From Piscicola geometra (taxonomy: Eukaryota > Annelida > Clitellata > Hirudinida > Piscicolidae): DNA of 64,000 nucleotides. This document shows, in pieces, positions 12,129-34,300 of this stretch (position 1 is its first letter; each line of letters starts with the position of its first letter). The stretch is taken from contig OX030963.1 of the NCBI GenBank assembly GCA_943735955.1, forward strand, positions 2,623,344 to 2,687,343. The letters run 5' to 3'. The position numbers and the translations under genes are program-made. The notes under the pieces are model-generated. The model had not been told where the DNA came from, did not search any database, and saw only the letters and a program-made list of their open reading frames with translations.

Positions 12129-13357
12129 CTATTCAGGAATTCTGTGGTAGACTCTTGTTGAGGTGATTCCTTTGGCCTCACAAATCTGTGATGATGATAA
12201 TGATGATGGAAATGATGATAATGATTATCCTATAAAAATCTCCAAATCCTCATAGTAATCTAATAAAATATATTTATATAGAGGTTTTTGTGAAATTCAA
12301 AAGTGCTCAATACATTTTTGAGATAACACATTGTCAACTTGTAGGAATATATGTCTTTACAAATTAAAATCAAATGAGTTAATAAGGAAATTAACAACCT
12401 CAACCATACTCTAATAACTATATTCTGATGACCCCTTCTCTACCCCTAACCCATAATACCACACCTATCCTACCTACCCCTCCTCCTCCCCTCGACCACC
12501 TACACAGACTAGAGTGTCATCATCCTTGAGTTCCCTGATGATGGTCGAAGGGATGATGTCTGGTCCACCCTGCGTCTGAATCAACTTCTGGGAGTCCAAC
12601 TTGAAAGTTGACTGGAAAGTGGAAGGTTTGGTAAAGATGGGATAGAAAATAAAAGATTTAGTTTAAATTTTAAAAGTTTAGTTGTATTGCCAATTTTAGC
12701 TCAAATGGGTTTTTTGTTCAAACTAAAATAAGAGATAAATTAACAACATGAAATAGTGATAATTTTTTTTTAATAAAATCAAATTCTACATAAATGAATA
12801 TGCTAATTATTTTTCAATTATATCAAAAGCTACATAAATGAATATGCAATTTACTTTCCCATCTATTTATAGCACTAACCTTGGCCTTTCTTCCATCAGC
12901 GGTGACCTCTTCGAATTCCTCGTCCAGTTTGAACTTGATCTCATGAGTCTTGAAGGTCGTCTCGGACTTCAGAACGACACTATCGCCATCAACGTCAATG
13001 CGAACATTTGGTTTGGCGGCAGAACCAAGTTTCCTCATCATGAAACCGACATCTGCAATAATTTAAGACGAATTATATGAGTGGATCATATATTTTGTAT
13101 TTTAATTTTTTTCATGCGTAAATTGCATAACATCTGGCCATGGCGTGATCTTAAAATTTAGCAGCTAAATGTCCACAAAATGCACATACTCAGAATTTTA
13201 TTTTAATATATGCAAAATTGTAAAATATTTAAAATAAAATTTCAATGAATGAAATATAATTCTAACCGACAGCTTTCATGTATTCATCAAAATTCTCCGA
13301 AGTTTCCAGCTTCCAGAAGCCATACAGCTTTCCGAGCATTGTTTTCAAGTCAGACAT
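12129..13357 (-). CDS. Fatty acid-binding protein B (FABP/CRABP family), 4 exons
   Basis: Exons from the 5' end: 13267-13357, 12880-13052, 12504-12611 and 12129-12185, together 429 nt and 142 residues. This is the usual four-exon, three-intron FABP architecture. The sequence shows MSDLKTMLGKLYGFWKLE at the start, RKLGSAAKPNVRIDVDG, IKFKLDEEFEEV, DSQKLIQTQ and the C-terminal ITSTRVYHRIPE with the arginine and tyrosine typical of the fatty-acid carboxylate site (R-x-Y). It is clearly paralogous to 3125-5119: exons 3 are both 108 nt and intron phases match. Function is expected to be intracellular carriage of fatty acids; the ligand is not determinable. FABP-A has KRTYSR in place of TRVYHR, so B better fits the canonical carboxylate-binding pattern. 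Confidence 0.92.
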
Positions 13358-15422
13358 TTTTATGCAAAAAGTAATTCTCGATCTAAATTGCAAAAGAAGC
13401 TGAAAAAACAGAGAGATGAAGATGAAAAGAGTCTGGTGTGAGAGGACGTTAAATTAAATAGATTCAACATGCCATCATGTGACCAAGCACTCAACCAATC
13501 GCGTGCAAGCTCTATTTAGATTCACATGCATGTAATTCTATCATTAGGGATTTCAATTTAAAATAGACGTCAAAACTCTAAATAGAAATAAAGAAATAGT
13601 TTTTTTACAATAATTATTTAAGTATTTTTATCTTAATTTGGAAAAACTGTAGAGGTATGCTATGAGTTTGGAAGTTATTGATTGATATATTATACCAGCA
13701 AATAGAACAGAACCAGAGGGTATGTGAAAGAGGATATGCACCAAAAACATTAAGAATTGTTATTTTTAACTGAAACTAGAATCTCCATTACAGGGAAATG
13801 TAATATATAAAAAAGTACACGTATATTATATAACTTATATAACTATTAATACCAGCAAATTCGTTTTAGTGATATTTTTACGTTTAAAAATTCACACAAT
13901 TCATAAAATAATAGATTATCTATTTATCTAAATTACTAATTATTATTTCAAGTTAATGTATTCGAAAGGTCGAGTCTAAAAAGGAATATATAATAATAGA
14001 TATGAGTTCTATTTACTGATCTTTAATGGAAACTATATAGGATGAAAATGTGACCTTTTGTGATAGTTTATGACATTATAACATCTTTGACATTTTGACC
14101 TTTTTATTGATTCAAAGTCCATAAGAATTCAACATTCAAAATTAATTAACCACAATCTATAAAAATGGAGTCAGAATAAAACTAATTAGTTAAGAAATAA
14201 TTTCGAAGCACATTGATTAGGTATAATTGGTTTGTGCCTACGAAACGAGGAGTTGAAAGTGAACTTTATGAAATGATCAATGCCTGCATCGATTTTCAGC
14301 ATCATCGAGAAACGCTAGACGAGAATTTAGAACAAAGTTACTTAGAACATATTTACTTTAACATACCACATCACTACATCATCCCCAATAACCACATATC
14401 ACTCCAGCCTATCACCCCCAAAAGAACACACCATCTCTACCATTCATAATAATACAAATATTACTTTTCGTTTTTATATAGCGCCTGGGAATACAACTGA
14501 ATCTAAGATGGTTATCATCACCATCTTCTCCATCATCACTCTCACCAATTCATTACGATTATCATCATCATCCTCATTATCAAGACCCTCATCACCATCA
14601 CGACCCTCATCACCACCACCATCATCATTATCACAATCATCGTCATCATTATCATCATCATCATCATCGTCTTCAGCAGCCTGCTAGCATTATTTATAGC
14701 TTGATGATGCTAGGCCACTGGGATGCAATCAGACCAAATATCAATACGGACTCTGTTCGCTCAAGTAAATAACTTTTAAGCAAATAACTTTAAATTCGTG
14801 TAGGTAAGAAGAAAATAAAATAATGGAAAGTATAATGGACACTTAATATTATTATATCAATCAAAAATATTTCTATAGCGCTCTTTCTTCAAATTCAAGA
14901 GCGCATTATAATTGAGTATAATTATATAATAATAATGGGAAAATAGTACAGTGCGATGTAAGTTAAATCAATATTAAAATAAAACTTTTTATTGTAAATA
15001 TTGAATTTTGTTATACTAATTAAAACATCTGAAACGAATGATTTTATATTCTAAGCCGAAGTATAAACCACACACATATATAATATATATAATAGTATAA
15101 TATATTTTTGCCATAAACCAATTCAGGCCAACGATAGTTTTTTAATAAAAATCATTATTTTCGACACACTTTACGCACTTGAAATGTATTCAGATGTATA
15201 TTTTTGTAAAATTATGCTAATAAAAAAATGATCAGGTTGTGTAGAAAAGGGTGGGAAGTTTTTGATAATGTTGTAAAAAACTTCAGCAAAAGAAATAAAC
15301 ACAGAAAAACTACATTTACCTAAAACTGTGACTTGTCTAATTTATTTCGTAAAACCGATTCAGTGTTTATAATCATTAAAATTATATAAAATACTCACAA
15401 ATGCTCACCTTTCTTTTCATTT
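13358..15422. other. Intergenic AT-rich DNA between FABP-B and PGAP1
   Basis: No supported gene. There is a 79-codon open stretch at 14213-14449 with no recognised homology or good splice sites. CAT/CAC-rich repeats lie at 14510-14670, and a hairpin element is at 14857-14906. Confidence 0.5.
14857..14906 (+). repeat. Dispersed hairpin element, copy 2
   Basis: Contains CTATAGCGCTCTTTCTTC followed by AAATTCAAGAGCGC. The palindromic arms are intact. Confidence 0.75.
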
Positions 15423-25526
<10,104 letters not shown>

Positions 25527-28300
25527 GTTGTTTTTGATGTTGTTCCTGTTGCTGTTGTAGTTGTTGCACTTTTTGTTGGTACCGTTGATTTTGTTGCTGA
25601 GGTTTTAAAACTATGTTTTTATGCAGTGTTGTTGTTGTAATATTGTGCTAGTATGCTGGAGCAATCATCCAATTAAAGCAGATATACTGACTAAGAACCT
25701 GTTTCTGCAATCATTTTAATTATATAATTTTCCGCATTAAACTGCAAAAACTGCAATACTGACTCAAAAAACTATTATTTTGAACAACTATTATTATAAT
25801 TATTTTGAACAATTATATTTAATAATTTCAAAAACCTGTTTTTTTAGATACTTTTCATTTCATAGTTTTAAATAAATTTTCCATACAATTGCAACATCGG
25901 TCAAAACGAATGGCTTTCTCCTCTTTATAATACAGTGTATTTCTTTGTTTTATATCAGACGAAACCCTTTACCAAATCGATTCAATGCACTCGGCAAATA
26001 CAATACATTTTTGAAAACCTTTAAAATATGTGTCGGGCTAATTAAATATGTATATATTTATTTATGAATATATATTCTTTTTTTTCAATATTAACGAGTT
26101 TAAACTTTGCAGGATCGTATTCTGTGAGGGTTTTGGGCTATTTTAAAACTAATATTAAAATAAATTTCAATGTTCACAAACCTTACTTTCTTTACAAAAC
26201 GAAAATTAAAATGAATTTATTTGAATTTCACTTCCATCAATAAAAATGTACCCACCACAACAAATATAACCAAGCCAACAAGTGCACTCAATTCCACAAC
26301 ACTACAAGCATCCACAACACCTAGTTTTGTACACACAACAACATCAACAACAACAAAAACATAACAACTCCAACAACAATAAAACCACAGCAAGCTTTAG
26401 AAAAGCTTTGTCGCAAAAGGCGTATTGATTGCTTTCAGCAGTGCGGCTGGAATAACTCATGCATATGAATGAGGTGATGAATACGAATGAGGTAATGAAT
26501 ATGGATGAGATGTCAAATATAAATTAGAAGAATATATAATTGAAGAATCAAAAAGTTGATGGTATAAATTATAATTGCAAATGAGAAATTAATTTAATCC
26601 CAGTTAAATGACTCCCAGGCTTGACACATATGTTAATCTGGATATCCAGGCATACTCAAGGTAGCTTTTCCATGACCCACTAGCGAATGCCTGCTTAATT
26701 ATTTGAAATTATAAAAACAGAATTTACACCACGTTAATAACATTCGTCATTGTATTGTATTTTATTATTGTAATTATCTCAGTAGCATGGTGTTTGCCCT
26801 TATTTATCTTTGCCTGTGTCCCTTCTGGCCTATGGGCCACCAACCAGCTCCTGAAAGGGCTTAGAATCTAGGCCATTGATTGTTTGACCTTATTAAGTTA
26901 TCTCAGCGAAAGAAAGAAAAGAATCTTTTTGAAGGTTTATGTCTTGAAGCTAAGTCATTTTTGGACATTATTTAGTGTGATTTAATGAGGTTTGACTGGA
27001 GAGGAAACTCAAAATATGCCATAAATCTACGCATGAAAGGACTTTGATGAAAAGTCTGAAACTGAAATAAAATTATGGGAAAAACAAATTTGTAGTTTTT
27101 TCGCTCCAATAATTTTTTTTGAGATAAGGTTAAATGAAACACAAAGTTCATGCTTGGATTATCACAAACAATGTTTTGAAAGCTCCGCTTAAATTCGATT
27201 GAACCGAAAAAAGCCAAAAACACCAGAAAAAAGTTTAAAATTTTTTTCTCAAAATTTTTTTTTTTTAAATTTATCTTTAAAAACTACAGCAACTTTGAAG
27301 CGATTGCAAAAAGATTTTACAAGAATGCATCAAATCAACGGCACAACACTGGAAATATTCAAATCTAAGATTTCACGCATCCATTCACACATCCATCCAC
27401 ACAAAGAAACAAATACACACAAAAACACTTATGAATCTATACTCCCATTCAGCCATACAACAGTACACCCATACATACATACGTCTATACATATGGGTGT
27501 ATAAGTAGTGGGATAGAGCAACGCAGCTGCAATGAGATGGAAAATAATATAACACACATAATCACAAAGACATACACACACACACAAAGACATACAAAAA
27601 TATATACAAACACACGCACACACGTACAAACAAACACTCAATAAATTTGATTCATAAAGGAAAATACTTATAGGAACCACAGAGGTCATTCATTCAAATA
27701 AAAGTTCAAGGGTATTGCTAAAATTCAAATAAAACAGCAATTCTTCCTAGGAATGTATTTAAATTCACGACCCTGACTCACCTCCAATCTGCATTAAGAG
27801 CTATATAAATGCGTGTGTGTTCTTGCTCTGTTTGGAGGTGTTTGTAAGCAACAATTTAAAACTCCACAAACAACAAGAGCTACACTGTATTGTTTGCAGA
27901 TCCACAACTTAAACAATAAAGAACAACCGACAAACCGACCGGATTAAAACACTTTCTATAACCATCAAATTCTCCATCGACAAAAATCCCCCTCTCTCCG
28001 CATCCTGCTTTAACATCCATCAACATATAAATTCTCCAATAACAACAATCCATCCTCTCCCCATTTCCTCCCATCTATTATTTCCATCAACCCCCCCCCC
28101 CATTTCCTTCCATCTATTATTCCCATCAACCCCCCCCCTCTCTTCCCTTTTCTCCCATCTATTATTCCCATCAACCCCCCCTTTTCTCCCATCTATTATT
28201 CCCATCAACCCACCTCCCTCTTTTCTTCTCTTTTTCTTTTCATCTTCCATCAACCCCCCTTTGGACCATGCATCAGCTCTCCACATAGGGACGCCTCCGA
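25527..28300. other. Intergenic region between divergent PGAP1 and SLC13-A genes
   Basis: This space must hold both promoters but no convincing core element was identified. It contains CAACAA-rich DNA (about 26240-26390), a short GGCCTATGGGCCACC-containing stretch near 26828, interrupted CA repeats (27400-27640), and four near-copies of CCCATCTATTATT...CATCAACCC (28060-28215). No exon or RNA gene was supported. Confidence 0.5.
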
Positions 28301-31300
28301 ATGCGCTGCTCCGAAGGCGCTTGGAGGGTGCGACAAGAGGCGTGGAAGTACCGCAGGAACATCGTTGCAATCCTCACGCCCATCGTCTTTTCCCCCCTGC
28401 CCATCCTCTCCCCCACCCCCGTGAGTTGTTGGTGGTGGGTGTTGTTGGTGGGTGTTGTTGTTGGATGCTGGGTGTTTTAGTGGTGAGTTGGGTGTGTAGT
28501 GAGGGCATTTTTGGTGTTAGTGGGGTTTTAGTGGTGGGTTGGGTTTGAGGGTGGTGGTGGTGTTGGTGGTTTGGTGTTGTTGGTATGGGTGGTGTTGGTG
28601 GTGGGTGTTGTTGTTGTTAGTAACGGTAGTGGGTTGGTGTTGGGAGTGGTGGTTTGATATTGGTGGGTGTTGGTGGAGGGCTAGTTAAATATTAAATTGA
28701 AGAAGTTAGAGGATTTTGGTGGAAAATTTGCAATAATTTGAAATTTGATATGGTTATTAGTTTCGGTGTTTTCCAAAACAATGAATTGGTTCTTATATAG
28801 CATATAAGTTACAATAATAATATTGTTAGTAAAAATGTTTTTTGTTTTGTTTAGAAAGATGGTTGTTAATGCTATACTACCCTACCATTGACCTTCAGGC
28901 TTATGACTGACTCCCACCTTAAATGGAAACGAAAAACCAAAGAAAAAATACTGAATAATGAGGAGACATAAAAAAATATACAATTTTAAAAGTATTACAT
29001 TTATTTTCAGGAAGGTGAATTATAAAAAACACATGTAAGCCGACTTGTAGAGGATTTGAGAAGGAGAAAAAAAGACCTTTTAGCATTCAAAAGACGTTCA
29101 AAAAACAATTTTCGAGTAAAATAGAAAAATTGGGAACTTTAGACACTTTAAAGCTTCTAAAAACTGTTTTAAAATTTAAAAGTTCAGAAAAAATAGCTTT
29201 TTAGCACTCTCAACTTTGCTTCATTAAGCTTTCAGAAATTAAAAAAACTTTCTGACACCAAAAGTATATACATTGTATTTTTCAGATTCTTTTAAGCCCC
29301 TTAAAACCCCAAAAACTTTTTAACATTTCCTTCTAACTCTGAAATAATTCATCCACCCTCACTCTTTCCTCCCAAAGTCGACGAAATGTCTCTTCAGCAT
29401 CCTGGTGATGGCGGTTTACTGGATGAGCGAAGTGATTCCAATGGCAGCCACAGCCCTTCTTCCCGTCGTCTTCATGCCGTGGTTTGGAATCATGGATTGT
29501 CGAGATGTGTGCTCGCACTATTTGAAGGTGGGTGGGTGGGTTGATGGATGAGTGAATGAGTGGATTGAGGGGTAAGTGGATGAGGAGAAGAAGAAAAAGA
29601 TGAGGGGTAAAATGAGTGAATGTTTTCAAGTGATGTTTCATTTTTTTCATTCTTCTCTTTTTCCTCCTCCTCCTCATCTTCCTCCTCTTCCTCTTCCTCC
29701 CCCTCTTCCTTCTCTTCCCCTTCTTCTTTCTCCTCCTCCTTCTTCTCTTCTTCCTCCTCTTCCTCTTTCTTTTCCCCCTCCTTTTCTTCTCTTCTTCCTC
29801 CTCCTCTTCCTTTTCCCCTTCCTCTTCTTCCTGCTCCTCCTTCTCTTCCTCCTTCTCCTGCTCTTCCTCTTTCTCCTTCTCCTCCTTTTTCTCCTCTTCC
29901 TCCTCCTCCTCCTCCTCTTTCTCCTCCTCCTCCTCCTCCTCCTCCTCCTCCTCCTCCTCCTCCTCCTCCAGGATGCGAACATGTTGTTCTTCGGAGGCTT
30001 GTTGGTGGCGGTGGCTGTGGAGAAGTGGAACTTGCACAAGAGAGTCGCTCTGAGAGTGCTCATGCTGGTCGGCTCGAAGCCATGCTGGTATGTGTGGGGT
30101 CAAATGAAACAATTCTTTAAGTAATAAAGTTTTTAAAGTAGCATAAGATACTTTATTTATTTGATTTGTGGGAAGGGGGAGGGGCGAGAGAAGTGGGATA
30201 ACTAAATAGCTTTCCATTGTAGATGAGTCGGCACTTTGATTAAAAGATTTTTGAACAAAATCGCTTCATGCTGTTCATAATGAAGATAAATATGTACAGT
30301 GTACATGAAAAATCTAGTTTGCTTTTGTTCTAACCGCCAATCAATGGTCTGTATGGTCCAAAACGTGTATGTCCTTGCTTCTATCTCTTCATCCCAACAC
30401 TTCATCCCAACAACCCTTCCCAACAACTCTTTCCATCAATCTCATCTCAACCCTCTAACAATCTCATTCCATCAACCATTCCATCACCCCATCCTTCAAA
30501 CTTCTCCTAGCATCCTTTCCTAACAACCACCCAACAGGATCATGTTCGGTTTCATGAGCGTAACGGCTTCCCTTTCCATGTGGCTTTCCAACACAGCTAC
30601 CACTGCAATGATGGTTCCTATAGCCCATGCAGTACTCAAAGAACTCTCCGACCACAAGAAACGTGTGAGAGAGGCCTCATTTGCCGTTCTTCCCTGTAGA
30701 GGTCAGCTGGGGGAGGGGAATGCATTTTCGGTTGAGGAGATGATTTGTTGAGTATTGAGTTTTGTTTTTCAAGAAAAAAAGTGAATAAAACCAGTTGTTT
30801 TAAAGTTTGTAAAAAGTTTTTAAAGTGATTAAACAAAAAGACAAAAATAAAAAAAACAAATTAGAAAATGTGGAAAAACAAATAAGTTGAAAAACTAGAA
30901 ACCATGAAACCAAACACGGGATAAGATATGCGGGAAGGCATAAACACAAAGTGGGAGTTGTTAGGATGTTTGCGAGACAACACAGTTATCATTGAGATCT
31001 ACCCTTCAGATCAACGCCTATTTAGTGAGCCTTAAAGCCTCACATTTCCTACTAATTAGCATATTATATCCTTGAAATAAGATAATAAACAGCATATGAA
31101 AGAATAAATGGTTGCGTAAGTGATCGATTATTGTTGGTTGATGATTATTTGTCTTTTTAATAAAAATAAAAAGTGATAAAATAATTGTAAAGCTGTAAAA
31201 CTATTATGCTTCATCGGGCTAACTATGTATAAATAAACACATTAAACCTCAAATTACGTACCGCCTCTCAAAACATGTAAAAGTAGCATGCAATATAACC

Positions 31301-34300
31301 ACCATGAAACACCTTTATTCAATACTTTTCCTATAAACCTATTCTCTCTTCATTATCACACTTGACCTTTCTCATAAATTTATAAGTTATTTCTTCAACT
31401 TTTTCAGCCTTTATCCATTTTATTAAAAAACTTTTTTCAACTAAGTTTTTCACATTTATCAATTTTATTCCCAAACTTTTTTCAACCACTTTTCCCTATT
31501 CATTAACTTTATTTTATTTTCATATTTATTTCACGTCCTATTCAAAACCATTTCCAAGCACCACCTCCCCACAGCGGCTGGAGAAGAGATTCCACTGGAC
31601 ATGTGTCCGTTGGAGTCGGAGTCGGACTATTCGGAAGACGAGCCGCCACCGGAAGTCGAAGGCGGTCGCTACGTCATGCCCGCTGTCGTTCCAAAGAACG
31701 AAAGTGTCCTGATGTTCGAGGAGATGGAGGAGGTGGAAGGGATGACGAAGAATGAAACTTGTCTCACTCTGATGGATATCCCCATGATTGACGATGAGGA
31801 TGGAGGGGTGGTTGGTGGTGGAGAGGGAGGAAAAGTGGGAGAAGGGAAGGGAGAAATGACTGATGGAGGAAAAGTTGGAGGACAAAAGAGGGAGGGGAAA
31901 AATGATGAAGTTGATGGGACAGACAGATTGAAAATCACGAAAGGAAAGATGGGACCACGAACACCAGGCTTGTTTCAGAGTAATTCTAAGCAATTTATTC
32001 CACAACCACCAATTCTCGAGCAATCTCCCGACTCTTGCGAAGAAGATTCAAACGCTTTTGAAAAAGAAAATCTCAAGTTACTTAAAGAGAAAGACAGTGA
32101 AAAAGAAGGGAAAGAGGAAAAAGAAGTTGGTGAGGTGGGTGATAAAGACAATGTGTATACTGATGAATCTGCTGAAACCAATGCAAATCCGAGTGAAAAA
32201 ACAAAAACATCTCAACAAAACGAACCACACAAACCCAAACAAGAACCCGATGATAAAGAACCAAAAAACGTCCGAAAACCCCCTCCACAAGACCTCCCAA
32301 ACCTTACAAAAGAGATTGCCATCCCCAGAGGAAAGGTGGTGGGGGAGGGTGAAGGGAAGGAGGAGGAGCCATCAAGCCCTTGTGAAACCGACCCTTTGAA
32401 GGGGAGAGGAGATGGTTCGAAGGAGGTTGAAGACGAAGCACGTGATGATGATGATGACGATGATGCAACTCCATCACCCCCACGTGACAAACCCGCCCAT
32501 CCAATCAACGTGGTTGCTTCTATTGTAAGGAGTACGCCGAAAGGTGTTGTAACTGGAGTGGACGAAACCGACAAGAACAAAAACAACAAAAAGAATAATA
32601 AAAACGTCAACAACAACAAAATCAACAACACCAACAACGAAAAAGACGTTAAAGACAGCGATAAAGGCAAAAACACATTCGAAAAAGTTGATGAGAAGAT
32701 CATCAAAGGTATAATAAAAGAAAGCAAAAGTTCCGATGGTTTGAGAAACACCAAGAAGACAAACAACAAGAACAACTGCTTACACGCAAACCACAACAAC
32801 CTCAAGGAATCCACTAGCAGCCCCCATGTCAACAAATCCCGAAGAAAATCGAAAGACGCCATTTTACGACAAAATTCTCTCCTCATCCCCCCCTCTTCAC
32901 CCCCTAAACCTCCAAAAAACCGATCCACAGCTTCGCTCTACCAGCCTAAGTCTTCCACCGTTACATTGAATGTTGCGACAGAGTCCGATTCTAAAGGGAG
33001 TAAAAGTGGATCTATCAAGATCATCATCGGGACGACGGATGAAGAGATGGAGAAGGAGGAGAAGAAGGAAGAGGATAAGGATGAGGATGGAGAAGCTGCT
33101 GAAGCGTAAGTGGTGTGTTGGGTGGGGGTTTGGTGGGTGTTTGTGGATGGGAGTTGGTGAAATGTTGAGAGGGTGGTTTGGGAGTTTAACTTATTTTTCA
33201 CTATGTAGAGTTTTTGTATTTGAATCAAAGTTTTTCATGATTCGTATGCTCCAAAACTATAAAAAAAACCAAAAAAAAAAAAATCACAAAAACTTTATAG
33301 TCCCAATATTTTATCCAAAAAAAAATCTTCTACCCCCCCCCCCCATCTTCCCAGGGAAGCCCCCGACTTCAAGAACTTCGGGAAGGCGCTCAAACTGAGC
33401 ATCTGCTACGCTGCCAACATTGGAGGCACTGGAACCCTCACCGGCACTGGACCCAACATCGTCCTCAAGGGACAGACTGACTCGTGAGTGGGTGATGATG
33501 GTGGAAATGGAGTGGAGTTTCGAATAATTCAGAATACAAAATTTTGTTTAAAAATAATTTAGAATGATTAATTTTGGTTGAAAAGCGTGTAAAAAAATAT
33601 TTTTTTGAAAACACATTTCATTCATTTCTGGAATCATCTAGCATTATAAAATATTCATTCATCTATGCATCCATGCATCCATCCATGCATCCATCCATGC
33701 ATCCATCCATGCATCCATGCATCCATCCCTCCATCCATGCATCCATCATTGCATCCATCCATGCTTCCATCCATGCATCCATCCATGCATCCATCCATGC
33801 ATACATCCATGCATCCATCCATGCATCCATCCATGCATCCATCCATGCATCCATCCATGCATCCATCCATGCATCCATCCATGCATCCATCCATGCATCC
33901 ATCGATCCATCCATGCATCCATTCACTCATCCATCGATCCACCACACAGCATATACGGAGGCAGAGCCGGGATTAACTTCAGTTCTTGGTTTGTTCTGGC
34001 GCTTCCAAACATGCTCCTAGCGTTGTTGGTGTCTTGGCTGTGGCTGCTGTTGTTCTTTCTGAAGAAGTGAGTGGATGGAAGGAGGGAAGGATGTGGATGG
34101 AAGGAGGGAAGGATGTGGATGGAAGTAGGGAGTGATGTGGATGGGTAAAAGGGGAAAGATGTGGATGAGTAAGAGGGAGTGGGCGAGATGAAGGAGGTAG
34201 ATGGAGAAACTGGTGAGAAAAAAAAGAAAGTGGATAAAGAAGAAAAAGATAATTTCAAATGGAAGTTTCACTAGTTTATTCATTCAAAGTTTGACTATTA

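Noticed and set aside
14213..14449. 79-codon ORF with protein-like composition
   Set aside because: No homology recognised, no compatible splice sites or partner exons and no conserved motif; left as unassigned.
26760..26900. GGCCTATGGGCCACC-containing stretch as a possible second SINE type
   Set aside because: Only one copy was seen in the window, so it could not be supported as a repeat family.
29576..30217. Glu/Lys-rich 294-codon frame on minus and Ser/Pro-rich frames on plus
   Set aside because: Polypyrimidine repeat in SLC13-A intron 2 plus the antisense of exon 29972-30087.
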